Assembly (NCBI RefSeq): GCF_020523625.1
Contig: NZ_JAJAQH010000006.1
Span: 372,001-436,000 of the forward strand
Reading direction: 5' to 3'
From: Methylovorus menthalis
Lineage (GTDB): Bacteria > Pseudomonadota > Gammaproteobacteria > Burkholderiales > Methylophilaceae
DNA length: 64,000 bases
The number at the start of each line of letters is the position of its first letter. Positions within the stretch are counted from its first letter, which is position 1. The notes under the pieces are model-generated. The model was not told where the DNA came from and ran no database searches. It worked only from the letters and a program-made list of their open reading frames with translations. The position numbers and the translations under genes are program-made. Shown piece after piece: positions 52,293 through 61,703 of this stretch.

Positions 52293-53417
52293 ATGAGTGA
52301 AAAAAGCATCAAGTTTGCCTACTGGGTTTCCAATTTGAGTGGAGGCCAAGTGGTTAGCGATATTGAGCAGGCCACGGGCTGGAGTACGGAATACAACATC
52401 GCGCTGGCCCAAACCGCAGAGCGGGTTGGTTTTGAGTATGCGCTGACGGCAACCCGTTTTTTGGGTGGCTATAAGGCCGATGGCCAGCACGAGTCGGTGA
52501 TCCTGACATCGGCGCTGTTGCAGGCAACGAAGAAACTGAGAGTGATTGCCGCAGTGTTGCCAGGCATTTGGCCCCCGGCATTACTGGCCAAGCTCGCCAC
52601 GACCGCTGACCATCTCTCCCAAGGGCGCTGGGCAGTGAATGTGGTCAGTGGCTGGTTCAAGGAAGAGTTCAACGCGCTTGGCGAGCCCTGGCTTGAGCAT
52701 GACGAGCGGTATCGGCGTTCTGAGGAGTTCATTCGGGTGCTGAAAGGTTTGTGGTCGGATGCCCCGTTTACCTTCAAGGGCGATTTTTACCGGATCAATG
52801 CCTTGGCTTACAAGCCACAACCAGTGCAACGCCCGCATCCTGAAATCTTTCAGGGCGGCAACTCAAAAGCAGCTCGCCAGATGGCAGCCCGCGTGTCCGA
52901 CTGGTATTTCATGAACGGCGGTTCGCTGGAGGTATTGAAAGCGCAAATCGACGAAGTGTCAGCCGAAGCTGCCAAGCATAGCCGCAAGCTCAAGTTTGCC
53001 GTGAATGCCTTTGTGATCGCCCGGGATACCGAAGCCGAAGCGCGTGCCGTGCAGGAAGACATTGTGCGGCTGGCTGATCCGGAGGCGATTGCCGGGTTTG
53101 CCAATGCCGTGAAGCAGGCGGGGCTGGCCACGGACGACAAGCTGGGCATGTGGGCGCAGTCGCGTCAGCAGGACCTGGTGCAGCCGAATGACGGTTTCAA
53201 AACCGGGCTGATCGGCACGCGTGAACAGATCGCCGACCGCATCGTACAGCTACGCGCCATTGGCATTGATCTCGTGCTCGTGGGCGTATTGAACTACGAC
53301 TGGGAGCTGGCGCATTTTGGCGAAAAGATTATTCCCCTGGTGCGTGACCGTGAAAACGCGACAGTGTCTGGCGCAAACCAACCTTCAGATGCAGAGCTGG
53401 ATGGCGTAGCCGTCTGA
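52293..53417 (+). CDS. sfnG: Dimethylsulfone monooxygenase SfnG
   Basis: A luciferase-like FMNH2-dependent monooxygenase of 374 residues. It converts dimethylsulfone to methanesulfinate and formaldehyde. Family marks: KFAYWVSNLSGGQVVSDIEQ, GFEYALTATRFLGGY, RWAVNVVSGWFKEEFNALGE, LEHDERYRRSEEFI and EIFQGGNSKAARQMAARVSD. The start at 52293 (SEKSIKFAYW) is used; ATG 52278 would add five residues. Placed 29 bp after msuE. Formaldehyde release would suit a methylotroph. Confidence 0.92.
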   Translation: MSEKSIKFAYWVSNLSGGQVVSDIEQATGWSTEYNIALAQTAERVGFEYALTATRFLGGYKADGQHESVILTSALLQATKKLRVIAAVLPGIWPPALLAKLATTADHLSQGRWAVNVVSGWFKEEFNALGEPWLEHDERYRRSEEFIRVLKGLWSDAPFTFKGDFYRINALAYKPQPVQRPHPEIFQGGNSKAARQMAARVSDWYFMNGGSLEVLKAQIDEVSAEAAKHSRKLKFAVNAFVIARDTEAEARAVQEDIVRLADPEAIAGFANAVKQAGLATDDKLGMWAQSRQQDLVQPNDGFKTGLIGTREQIADRIVQLRAIGIDLVLVGVLNYDWELAHFGEKIIPLVRDRENATVSGANQPSDAELDGVAV

Positions 53418-53460
53418 ATGGCAGCGTATATCCATCGAATAACAATGAACAGGAGTCTCA

Positions 53461-54780
53461 ATGTTTCAATCGGTTAAAACTACGGTAAGCGCTGCGCTGC
53501 TGGCAGCGGGCTTGTTGGGAATATGGCACGGCCCTGCCATGGCGGCCCAGCCTGAGCAGCATTTCAGTATTGCCGGTTACCGTATCGGGCCTTACGCCGC
53601 AGGCGGCTCTGGCCAGGCCAGCGGGCTGGAGGATTATCTGCAGCTGATCAATCTGCGTGATGGTGGCGTCAACGGTGTCAAGTTGAGCTGGACCGAGTGC
53701 GAGACCGAATACATTGTGGAGCGCGGCGTGGAGTGCTACGAGCGCACCAAGAAAACTGCGACAACCTTCAATCCATTCAGTGTGGGAATTGCCTATGGCG
53801 TGATTGAGCGTGCCACCACCGACAAGATTCCGGTGATTACCCCCAACCATGGTCGCACGGACTCTACCGATGGCAGCGTGTTTCCGTTCATTTTCCCGGT
53901 CATTCTTAATCCGTGGAGTGAGGCCTCCGCCATTATCAATTACATCGGCCAGAAATCAGGCGGCCTTGACAAGTTGAAGGGCAAGAAAATCGTGACGCTG
54001 TATCACGGCTCTCCCTATGGCAAAGAGACCATCCCTATCTTTGATCTGCTCTCCAGGAAATACGGCTTTGAAAACACCCAGATCGAGGTGCCACATCCAG
54101 GCAATGACCAACAGTCGCAATGGCTGAACATCCGCCGCATCAAACCGGATTACGTCATTTTGCGCGGCTGGGGCGTCATGAATCCGGTGGCACTGAAAAC
54201 CGCCCAGAAGACGGGGTTCCCGGCGGATCACATTATCGGCAACGTATGGAGCAACTCGGAAGAGGATGCCCAGCCAGCGGGCGCTGCTGCCAAGGGCTAC
54301 ATCTCGGCCACCACGCATCCTTCCGGCACGGATTTCCCGGTGTTGCAGGACGTGAAGAAATACGTATACGCCGCGGGCAAGGGCAAGATCGAGCCGGAGC
54401 GTGTCGGCAGCATCTATTACAACATGGGCATTCTCGACGGCATTCTGCATGTAGAGGCCGTGCGGGTGGCGCAGGCCAGGTTTGGCAAGCGTCCCTTGAC
54501 CGGGGATGAGGTGCGCTGGGGCTTCGAGCATATCGACATCACGCCCAAGCGTCTGGAGGAGCTCGGCGCCAGCGGTCTGCTGCAGCCCATCAAGCTGACC
54601 TGCCATGACCACGAAGGTGGTGGCGCTGTGAAGTTCCAGCAGTGGGATGGCAAGCGCTGGCAAATCATTAGTGACTGGGTGCAGGCAGACCGCCAGCTTC
54701 TGCGGCCGCTGATTGAGAAGTCCGCGCTGCAATATGCCAAGGAGAAAAACATCACTCCACGTAATTGTAGTGCCGAATAA
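53461..54780 (+). CDS. LIV/HAAT-type ABC transporter substrate-binding protein 1
   Basis: A periplasmic protein of 439 residues with a signal peptide (ALLAAGLLGIWHGPAMAA) and a type I binding fold of the branched-chain amino acid and urea/amide class: ISIAGYRIGPYAAGG-like start, SWTECETEYIVERGVECYER, PNHGRTDSTDGSVFPFIFPV, KKIVTLYHGSPYGKETIPIF and HPSGTDFPVLQDV. AGGAGT precedes the ATG. It lies directly after sfnG, so an organosulfur ligand is likely. A second, very similar protein is encoded at 60186. Confidence 0.88.
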   Translation: MFQSVKTTVSAALLAAGLLGIWHGPAMAAQPEQHFSIAGYRIGPYAAGGSGQASGLEDYLQLINLRDGGVNGVKLSWTECETEYIVERGVECYERTKKTATTFNPFSVGIAYGVIERATTDKIPVITPNHGRTDSTDGSVFPFIFPVILNPWSEASAIINYIGQKSGGLDKLKGKKIVTLYHGSPYGKETIPIFDLLSRKYGFENTQIEVPHPGNDQQSQWLNIRRIKPDYVILRGWGVMNPVALKTAQKTGFPADHIIGNVWSNSEEDAQPAGAAAKGYISATTHPSGTDFPVLQDVKKYVYAAGKGKIEPERVGSIYYNMGILDGILHVEAVRVAQARFGKRPLTGDEVRWGFEHIDITPKRLEELGASGLLQPIKLTCHDHEGGGAVKFQQWDGKRWQIISDWVQADRQLLRPLIEKSALQYAKEKNITPRNCSAE

Positions 54781-54885
54781 GCAGCTGTTTCCGGTTTCAG
54801 ATTATTAATTTTGCCGGGTGTCATGCCCAGCACAGTCGTCATCACGTTTTGGTACCCCGGTACCGCATTTATGAAAGGAATGATT

Positions 54886-55983
54886 GTGAGCACACAAACG
54901 CATCAAGCCCCCATCAAGTTCGCTTATTGGGTACCGAATGTCAGCGGCGGCCTGGTCGTCAGCAATATCGAGCAGCGCACCAGCTGGGATTTTGAATACA
55001 ACAAGAAGCTCGCGCAGATTGCCGAAAAAGCCGGGTTTGAATATGCCCTGAGCCAGATTCGCTTTACCGCCGGTTACGGTGCCGAGTATCAGCATGAGTC
55101 GGTATCGTTTTCGCATGCCTTGCTGGCCGCGACTGAAAAGCTGAACGTGATTGCTGCCATCCTGCCTGGTCCCTGGGACCCCGCTGTGGTGGCCAAGCAG
55201 ATTGCAACGATTGATCATCTGACCGGCGGCGGCCGTGTTGCGGTGAATATTGTCTCTGGCTGGTTCAAGGGCGAGTTCGTGGCGATTGGTCAGCCATGGC
55301 TGGAGCATGATGAGCGCTATCGCCGTTCACAGGAGTTCATCGAAGCGCTGAAAGGCATCTGGTCGCAGGATGATTTTAGCTACCACGGTGATTTCTACCG
55401 TTTCCACAATTACTCGCTGAAACCCAAGCCCCTGAAGCAACCTGAAGTGTTCCAGGGCGGTAGCTCACGCGCCGCACGTGACATGGCGGCCAAGGTATCT
55501 GACTGGTACTTCACCAACGGCAACACGGTAGAAGGCATCAAGGCGCAGATTGACGATATCCGCGCCAAGGCTGCGGCCAATAACCACAGTGTCAAGATCG
55601 GCGTGAATGCCTTCGTGATTGCGCGCGATACCGAAGAAGAAGCCAAGGCGGTGCTGGCGGAGATCATCGCCAAAGCTAACCCCGAAGCGGTCAATGCCTT
55701 TGGCGATGCTGCCAAACAGGCGGGCAAATCCAGCCCTGAGGGCGAAGGCAATTGGGCCAAGTCCACATTTGAAGACCTGGTGCAATACAACGATGGTTTC
55801 AAGACCAACCTGATCGGCACGCCACAGCAGATTGCCGAGCGCATTGTGGCACTGAAGGCGGTGGGCGTGGACCTAGTGTTGTCCGGTTTCCTGCACTTCC
55901 AGGAAGAAGTCGCCTACTTCGGTGAGAAGGTCTTGCCGCTGGTGCGCGAGCTGGAAGCTGGCAAGGTCGCCCTGGCCGCGTGA
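54886..55983 (+). CDS. SfnG-like monooxygenase, second copy
   Basis: A luciferase-fold protein of about 365 residues, paralogous to SfnG: IKFAYWVPNVSGGLVVSNIE, GFEYALSQIRFTAGY, RVAVNIVSGWFKGEFVAIGQ, LEHDERYRRSQEFIEAL, EVFQGGSSRAARDMAAKVSD. AAAGGA 6 bp before GTG 54886 suggests that start; ATG 54880 or 54871 are alternatives. Its position between the two parts of the transporter operon suggests it acts on the transported compound. The substrate may be dimethylsulfone or a related sulfone. Confidence 0.85.
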   Translation: MSTQTHQAPIKFAYWVPNVSGGLVVSNIEQRTSWDFEYNKKLAQIAEKAGFEYALSQIRFTAGYGAEYQHESVSFSHALLAATEKLNVIAAILPGPWDPAVVAKQIATIDHLTGGGRVAVNIVSGWFKGEFVAIGQPWLEHDERYRRSQEFIEALKGIWSQDDFSYHGDFYRFHNYSLKPKPLKQPEVFQGGSSRAARDMAAKVSDWYFTNGNTVEGIKAQIDDIRAKAAANNHSVKIGVNAFVIARDTEEEAKAVLAEIIAKANPEAVNAFGDAAKQAGKSSPEGEGNWAKSTFEDLVQYNDGFKTNLIGTPQQIAERIVALKAVGVDLVLSGFLHFQEEVAYFGEKVLPLVRELEAGKVALAA

Positions 55984-56006
55984 GCAGAAAAAGGCAGGCC
56001 CACTCC

Positions 56007-57248
56007 ATGAGCAACGATACCTTACCCAGCCTGCTGCAGGCGCAGTCCGAGCAGCGCGGCACCGCCGTCGCCATCCGCCACAAGCGGCTGGGCATCTGGC
56101 ATGCCTTGCACTGGCAGGATGCGCAGCGCGAGGTACTGCAGCTCGCTGCCGTCTTGCGTGAGCGCGGCTTCAACAAGGGGGATGCGCTCTTCCTGCTGAG
56201 CCACCCACGCCCGCAAGCCTTGCTGCTGCAGCTGGCGGCGCAGTGGCTGGGCGGCCTGGCCGCGCCGGTGGATCTGCTGGTGGAGCGTGCGGTGACGGTG
56301 CAGCTGTTGCAAAAGTTGCGTCCAGCCTTTGTCTTTGCCGAGGGCGAGGATGAGGTGGATCTGCTGGCCGAGGCGGGTGTTACGCCGCGCCTGGTGATCT
56401 ACGCTGACCGGCGTGGTCTGGCGGTCGATGCTGTGGCTTCACGTCTGGATTATGCCGACGCGCTCACGCTGGCGGCTGCAACCCTGCGCGATGCACCGCT
56501 AGTAGCCCCGGTGGATCATGCTTTTGCCTTTCACCGACTGGATGCGCAAGGGCTGGTGCATTTGCAGACTATAAGCCATCACGAGTTGCTGAATGAGGGG
56601 CGGCGCCTGTTGCGGCAGGAAAACCTCAGCGCGGCGGATGAAGCGCTGGCGGCGCGGGCGTTTGCTGCCAGCGGCCATGCACGTTATCTGCTGGCACCCT
56701 GGCTCTTGGCAGGCTTTCGTTTGAATTTCCCGGAAAACCTGGCGACCCGCGATAACGACCGCCGTGAGCTCGGCCCCACATTGGTGGCGGGCACCCGTGA
56801 GACTTATCAGCGGCTGGAGTCGCTGGTGCAGCAACGCATGCCGCAGCCGGGCAGCTGGCGGCGGCGTCTGGTGGATTGGGCCTTGCGCACCTCAAGCGCG
56901 ACGCGCAATCCTTCGCCCGTATCGTTAAAACCAGCGGCGAGGCCGAATCGTCGCTTCAGTTTGCAACTGGCCTTGGCGCAGTGGCTGGTGATAGGCCCGC
57001 TGCGCGATGTCATCGGCTTCAGCCGTACGCGCGTGCCTTTGCTGGTGGGCGAGCCCTTGCCGGAATCTTCACTGCGCTTTTTCCGCAGCCTCGGCATCGA
57101 GATTCGTAACTGGGAAGAGCAAGCCTATTGGTATGTGCTGGAAGGCGGCAAGGCGCGCGTGGTCAAGCGTGGGCCCTCGTCGCTGCAAGTACAAGCCAGC
57201 GTCAGCCTCTCGGCCGCCACCATCAACACGGCGGGGATCCCATCATGA
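56007..57248 (+). CDS. Degenerate acyl-CoA-ligase-like (ANL) protein of the transporter operon
   Basis: A protein of 413 residues aligned with the N-terminal two thirds of the AMP-binding long-chain acyl-CoA ligases that often lie in LIV-type operons: HKRLGIWHALHWQDAQREVL, LAPWLLAGFRLNFPE, RRELGPTLVAGTRETYQRLE, VIGPLRDVIGFSRTRVPLLV and FFRSLGIEIRNWEEQAYW. The ATP P-loop (TSGTTG-PKG) is replaced by HAFAFHRLDAQGLVHLQTIS, the YGxTE motif by WEEQAYW, and the C-terminal domain is gone. The frame is open and overlaps the ATPase gene by 4 bp, so it looks like a maintained pseudoenzyme. Its role is unknown; possibly structural or ligand-sensing for the transporter. Confidence 0.78.
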   Translation: MSNDTLPSLLQAQSEQRGTAVAIRHKRLGIWHALHWQDAQREVLQLAAVLRERGFNKGDALFLLSHPRPQALLLQLAAQWLGGLAAPVDLLVERAVTVQLLQKLRPAFVFAEGEDEVDLLAEAGVTPRLVIYADRRGLAVDAVASRLDYADALTLAAATLRDAPLVAPVDHAFAFHRLDAQGLVHLQTISHHELLNEGRRLLRQENLSAADEALAARAFAASGHARYLLAPWLLAGFRLNFPENLATRDNDRRELGPTLVAGTRETYQRLESLVQQRMPQPGSWRRRLVDWALRTSSATRNPSPVSLKPAARPNRRFSLQLALAQWLVIGPLRDVIGFSRTRVPLLVGEPLPESSLRFFRSLGIEIRNWEEQAYWYVLEGGKARVVKRGPSSLQVQASVSLSAATINTAGIPS

Positions 57249-58015
57249 GCAGCCCCTTGCTTGAGCTGAGCCATATCTCGTTGTCATTCAAAGGCGTGAA
57301 GGCGATTACCGATATCAGCTTTGCCGTTAATGAGGGCGAGATTTGCGCCCTGATCGGCCCTAATGGCGCCGGTAAAAGCTCGCTGTTGAATGTGATCAAT
57401 GGCGTGTATCAGCCGGATATCGGCGACATCATATATGCCGGTACCCGTTTGCGTCGCATGCAGCCCCATGCGGCGGCGCGTCGCGGCATTGCCCGCACAT
57501 TTCAGAACATCGCCTTGTTCAAGGGGATGAGCGTGCTGGATAACGTGCTGACTGGGCGCAACCTGAAGGTGCGTGGCAGCTGGCTGGAGCAGGCGTTGCA
57601 TATCGGCCGGGCACCGGGCGATGAAGTGATACAGCGCAAGCGCGCTGAAGAGATCATTGATTTTCTGCGCATACAGCCTTGGCGCAACAGCATCGTCGGC
57701 ACCTTGCCCTATGGCCTGCAAAAGCGCGTGGAGCTGGCGCGTGCGCTGGCGGCCGAGCCCCGGCTTCTGCTGCTGGATGAGCCCATGGCGGGCATGAACC
57801 ACGAGGAAAAAGCCGACATGAGCCGCTTTATCCTGGATACCCAGCGCGAGTTTGGTACCACCATCGTGCTGATCGAACACGATATTGGCGTGGTGATGAA
57901 TCTCTCTGACCACGTGGTGGTGCTGGATTATGGCAAGAAAATTGGCGATGGCACGCCGCAGGAGGTGCGCGAAAACCCGGACGTGATCGCGGCGTATCTG
58001 GGGACATCGCATTAA
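57245..58015 (+). CDS. LIV-type ABC transporter ATPase, LivG-like
   Basis: A protein of 256 residues. Walker A GPNGAGKSS (about 37-45), FQNIALFKGMSVLDNVLTGR, a LivG-type signature LPYGLQKRVELARALA in place of LSGGQ, Walker B LLLLDEPMAGMNHEE, H-loop IEHDIGVVM. ATGA overlap with the gene before it. One of the two ATPases of the transporter; the other is at 61704. Confidence 0.93.
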   Translation: MSSPLLELSHISLSFKGVKAITDISFAVNEGEICALIGPNGAGKSSLLNVINGVYQPDIGDIIYAGTRLRRMQPHAAARRGIARTFQNIALFKGMSVLDNVLTGRNLKVRGSWLEQALHIGRAPGDEVIQRKRAEEIIDFLRIQPWRNSIVGTLPYGLQKRVELARALAAEPRLLLLDEPMAGMNHEEKADMSRFILDTQREFGTTIVLIEHDIGVVMNLSDHVVVLDYGKKIGDGTPQEVRENPDVIAAYLGTSH

Positions 58016-58059
58016 GCAGGTTCATACACGATTGGTCACCCTCTGGGGAAAGTAACGAA

Positions 58060-58941
58060 ATGGAATTTTTCTTTGAAGTATTGCTGGGCGGGCTGTTGGC
58101 GGGCGTGATGTATTCGCTGGTCGCTATTGGCTTCGTGCTCATCTACAAGGCATCAGGCGTGTTCAATTTCGCGCAGGGTTCCATGGTGCTGTTTGCCGCG
58201 TTGACCTTTGTCAGCCTGCTGGAGCGTGGCATCCCGTTCTGGCTGACCTTTGGTATCACTATGTTGACCATGGTGGTGCTGGCGTGGGCGATTGAGCGCT
58301 TCATGCTGCGCAAGCTGGTCAACCGGCCGCCGATTACGCTGTTTATGGCGACGCTGGGGCTGAGTTACATGATCGAAGGTCTGGCGCAGGCGGTATGGGG
58401 TGCTCAGGTGCACGGTCTGGAGCTAGGCATCAGCGATGAGCCGCTGGAGCTGGGCGGCATGCTGCTGTCGCAGTTTGATATTTTTGCGGCGGGCGTGGCT
58501 GGCGTGCTGGTGATCTTTTTATCCTGGCTGTTCAACAAGACCCGCACCGGGATTTCCTTGCGGGCTGTGGCTGATGACCAGCTGGCTGCACTGGCGGTGG
58601 GTATCAAGCTGCAACGTATCTGGTTGATCGTCTGGGCGGTGGCCGGGTTTGTCGGGCTGGTGGCCGGACTGTTGTGGGGCGCGCGCCTGGGCGTGCAGTT
58701 CTCCTTGTCTCTGGTGGTGCTGAAAGCCTTGCCAGTGCTGATTATCGGTGGCTTTACCTCGATTGGAGGTGCCATCGTTGGCGGTCTTATTATCGGCGCC
58801 TCGGAAAAGCTGGCCGAGGTCTTTATCGGGCCCATCATCGGCGGTGGTATTGAAAACTGGTTCCCGTATGTGTTGGCCCTGGTGTTTTTGCTGGTGCGGC
58901 CAGCGGGTATTTTTGGCGAACGCGCCATCGAGCGCGTGTAG
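58060..58941 (+). CDS. LIV-type ABC permease, LivH-like
   Basis: A membrane protein of 293 residues, about eight helices. It begins EFFFEVLLGGLLAGVMYSLV and carries GFVLIYKASGVFNFAQGSMV, the conserved LivH block, then LRAVADDQLAALAVGIKLQR and LPVLIIGGFTSIGGAIVGGL. It forms the channel with the LivM-like subunit, 44 bp after the ATPase gene. Confidence 0.93.
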   Translation: MEFFFEVLLGGLLAGVMYSLVAIGFVLIYKASGVFNFAQGSMVLFAALTFVSLLERGIPFWLTFGITMLTMVVLAWAIERFMLRKLVNRPPITLFMATLGLSYMIEGLAQAVWGAQVHGLELGISDEPLELGGMLLSQFDIFAAGVAGVLVIFLSWLFNKTRTGISLRAVADDQLAALAVGIKLQRIWLIVWAVAGFVGLVAGLLWGARLGVQFSLSLVVLKALPVLIIGGFTSIGGAIVGGLIIGASEKLAEVFIGPIIGGGIENWFPYVLALVFLLVRPAGIFGERAIERV

Positions 58942-58950
58942 GAGAGCAGC

Positions 58951-60018
58951 ATGCTGTATAGAGAATCCGGGCAATTCATCAGCGATTACCGTGCCGATCG
59001 CCGACTCTTCCGCTTGTGGCAGGAGCGGGCAGGCTTTTACCTGCTGCTGGTGTTTGCCTTTGCCGTGGTGCCCTTCATTGCCAACGATTACTGGTTCAGC
59101 GCCATCTTGGTGCCATTCCTGGTGCTGTCGCTGGCGGGGTTGGGGCTGAATCTGCTCACCGGTTATGCCGGGCAGTTATCGCTGGGCTCGGCGGCCTTCA
59201 TGGCGGTGGGGGCGTTTGCGGCCTACAACTTCCATTTGCGTATCGAGGGCCTGCCTTTTCTGCTGAGCTTTATTCTGGGCGGGGTAGCCGCTGCGGGCGT
59301 TGGCATCCTGTTTGGCTTGCCCAGTCTACGCATCAAGGGCTTCTACCTGCTGGTGTCGACGCTGGCGGCGCAGTTTTTTGTGCAATGGGTGCTGACCAGT
59401 GTTGGCTGGTTTTCCAATAACAATGCCTCCGGCGTTATCACGGCGCCCCCCCTGCTGATTTGGGGCCGTGATTTCAGTTCGCCCGCAGGCCGTTACCTGC
59501 TGACGCTGGCGGTGGTGGTGGCGCTGGCGCTGCTTGCGCGCAACATCGTGCGCAGCGAGCTGGGCCGTCACTGGATGGCGGTGCGCGATATGGATACGGC
59601 GGCGGCAGTGATCGGTATTCCCATCCTCAAGACCAAGCTGCTGGCGTTTGCCATCAGCTCGTTCTTCCTGGGGGTGGCCGGGGCCTTGTGGGCATTTACT
59701 TACCTGGGCACGGTGGAGCCGCATGGCTTTGATCTCACACGCTCGTTCCAGATCCTGTTCATCATCATCATCGGCGGCATGGGCAGCATTCTGGGCAATT
59801 TCCTGGGGGCGGCATTTATCGTGCTGCTGCCGATCTTGCTGTCGAATCTATCCGGCACAGTGCTGGCGGGGCTGATCGACCCCGGTCAACTGGAAAACCT
59901 GCAAAAGATCATTTTTGGCGGGCTGATTGTGTTCTTCCTGATCAAGGAGCCGTTTGGTCTCGCCCGCCTGTGGCAAAACTTCCGTGAGCGCAGCCGCATC
60001 TGGCCGCTACGGTACTGA
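58951..60018 (+). CDS. LIV-type ABC permease, LivM-like
   Basis: A membrane protein of 355 residues. Conserved LivM stretches: GLNLLTGYAGQLSLGSAAFM, LPSLRIKGFYLLVSTLAAQF, WMAVRDMDTAAAVIGIPILK, and FLGVAGALWAFTYLGTVEP. Starts 9 bp after the LivH-like gene with GGAGAGCAGC before the ATG. The 167-bp gap that follows, before the second binding protein, contains no clear terminator. Confidence 0.93.
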   Translation: MLYRESGQFISDYRADRRLFRLWQERAGFYLLLVFAFAVVPFIANDYWFSAILVPFLVLSLAGLGLNLLTGYAGQLSLGSAAFMAVGAFAAYNFHLRIEGLPFLLSFILGGVAAAGVGILFGLPSLRIKGFYLLVSTLAAQFFVQWVLTSVGWFSNNNASGVITAPPLLIWGRDFSSPAGRYLLTLAVVVALALLARNIVRSELGRHWMAVRDMDTAAAVIGIPILKTKLLAFAISSFFLGVAGALWAFTYLGTVEPHGFDLTRSFQILFIIIIGGMGSILGNFLGAAFIVLLPILLSNLSGTVLAGLIDPGQLENLQKIIFGGLIVFFLIKEPFGLARLWQNFRERSRIWPLRY

Positions 60019-60185
60019 TTACCGCGCTGGTGGCGCTGGTGATGTCAACATCTCCCGGCGCGGCCACGCACACACTTAGTCAATAGGGGGCGAAGCATCA
60101 TGTGTTGAATTCCGGCATTTGTGCGGTCTTTTATATAACTAAAAACGCTGTTGATTTATTTAATTAAAACCAAGGAGTCTATCTG

Positions 60186-61538
60186 ATGTTACGAGTTGTC
60201 CAACAAGGCCTTAAGCTGGCCGCGGCTATCGGCCTGGGGTCTAGTCTGCTCAGTGCCAGTCTGTTTGCAGGCAGCGCCCAGGCAGCAAATGAGCAGTATT
60301 TTCCATTGCAGAGTTACCGCGTAGGCCCTTACGCGGCTGGCGGTACCGGTTTTTTCGGTGGCTTTATCGATTATCTGCAATACGTGAATACCAAGGAAGG
60401 CGGCGTTAACGGCGTCAAATTCACTTGGAGCGAGTGCGAAACCGAATACGTGGTGGAAAAAGGCGTGGAGTGCTACGAGCGCCTGAAGAAGGGCTTGAAC
60501 GGCGCCCCCGCTGCTGCGACCAATCCGCTGTCCGTGGGCATTGCCTACGCCACGCTGGAGCGCTCGGCTGCCGACAAGCTGCCGCTGATCACCATCAACC
60601 ATGGCCGCACGGACTCTACCGATGGCAGCGTATTCCCGTATGTGTTCCCGCTGCAGTTGAACCCGTATAGCGAAGTGTCCGCCATCATCAACTACATCGC
60701 CACCAAGTCAGGCGGCCTGGATAAGCTCAAGGGCAAGAAGATCGTGACCCTGTACCACGGCTCGCCTTATGGCAAGGAAACCAATCCCATCTTGGAATTG
60801 CTGGCCAAGAAATACGGCTTTGAGCTGACCCTGCTGGAAGTGCCACACCCCGGCAACGAGCAGCAATCGCAATGGCTCAACATCCGCCGTATCAAGCCGG
60901 ATTGGGTGATCTTGCGTGGCTGGGGCGTGATGAATCCGGTGGCGCTAAAGACGGCCCAGAAGACCGGCTTCCCGGCGGACCACATCATCGGCAACATTTG
61001 GAGCAACTCGGAAGAAGATGCTGCACCAGCGGGCTCGGCTGCCAAAGGCTTTATCTCGATCACCACGCATCCTTCTGGTACCAACTTTCCGGTATTACAG
61101 GATATCGACAAGGTCGTGCTGAAAGCGGGCAAGGGCAATCTGCAAGATCCCAAGCGCTTTGGCACCGTGTATTACAACCTGGGCGTGGTGAATGGCATTC
61201 TGAACGTGGAAGCCGTGCGTGTGGCCCAGGCCAAGTTTGGCAAACGTCCGCTGACCGGCGAAGAAGTACGCTGGGGCTTTGAAAACATCCGCCTGGATGA
61301 AAAGCGCCTGAAGGAACTCGGTGCCTATGGCCTGGTGCAACCACTCAAGCTGTCTTGCTCTGACCATGAGGGCGGCGGTGCTGTGCGCTTCCAGCAGTGG
61401 GATGGCAGTAAATGGAACGTGATCTCGGATTGGGTACAGGCAGACCGCAAGTTGCTGCGTCCTATCATCGAAGAGTCATCGCACCAGTATGCCAAGGAAA
61501 AAGGCATTACCCCACGCGATTGCTCCAAGGAATCTTGA
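60186..61538 (+). CDS. LIV/HAAT-type ABC transporter substrate-binding protein 2
   Basis: A protein of 450 residues with a signal peptide (SLLSASLFAGSAQAANEQYF). It is highly similar to the protein at 53461 over its whole length: TWSECETEYVVEKGVECYER, INHGRTDSTDGSVFPYVFPL, KKIVTLYHGSPYGKETNPIL, HPGNEQQSQWLNIRRIKPDW and HPSGTNFPVLQDI. AAGGAG lies before the ATG. The two proteins probably widen or shift the ligand range of one permease. Confidence 0.9.
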   Translation: MLRVVQQGLKLAAAIGLGSSLLSASLFAGSAQAANEQYFPLQSYRVGPYAAGGTGFFGGFIDYLQYVNTKEGGVNGVKFTWSECETEYVVEKGVECYERLKKGLNGAPAAATNPLSVGIAYATLERSAADKLPLITINHGRTDSTDGSVFPYVFPLQLNPYSEVSAIINYIATKSGGLDKLKGKKIVTLYHGSPYGKETNPILELLAKKYGFELTLLEVPHPGNEQQSQWLNIRRIKPDWVILRGWGVMNPVALKTAQKTGFPADHIIGNIWSNSEEDAAPAGSAAKGFISITTHPSGTNFPVLQDIDKVVLKAGKGNLQDPKRFGTVYYNLGVVNGILNVEAVRVAQAKFGKRPLTGEEVRWGFENIRLDEKRLKELGAYGLVQPLKLSCSDHEGGGAVRFQQWDGSKWNVISDWVQADRKLLRPIIEESSHQYAKEKGITPRDCSKES

Positions 61539-61555
61539 TCGCCCTGAGCTGAAAG

Positions 61556-61578
61556 GCACTGCGTGAGCCCCGCAGTGC
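61556..61578 (+). terminator. Stem-loop between binding protein 2 and the LivF-like gene
   Basis: GCACTGCG, 7-base loop, CGCAGTGC, then TGTTC. With no T-tract it is more likely a 3' mRNA stabiliser or attenuator, which would favour excess binding protein over ATPase. Confidence 0.5.
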
Positions 61579-61703
61579 TGTTCATGAAACAGGCTCGCGA
61601 CGTGATCCCCCTTGGTTGCGTGACGTGAGCCTGATTCCGGTTGCGCCTTTGTTGCCGATGGCAATGAGGGCGCCTCCGAAATCATTACCTGATGGAGTGC
61701 GCC

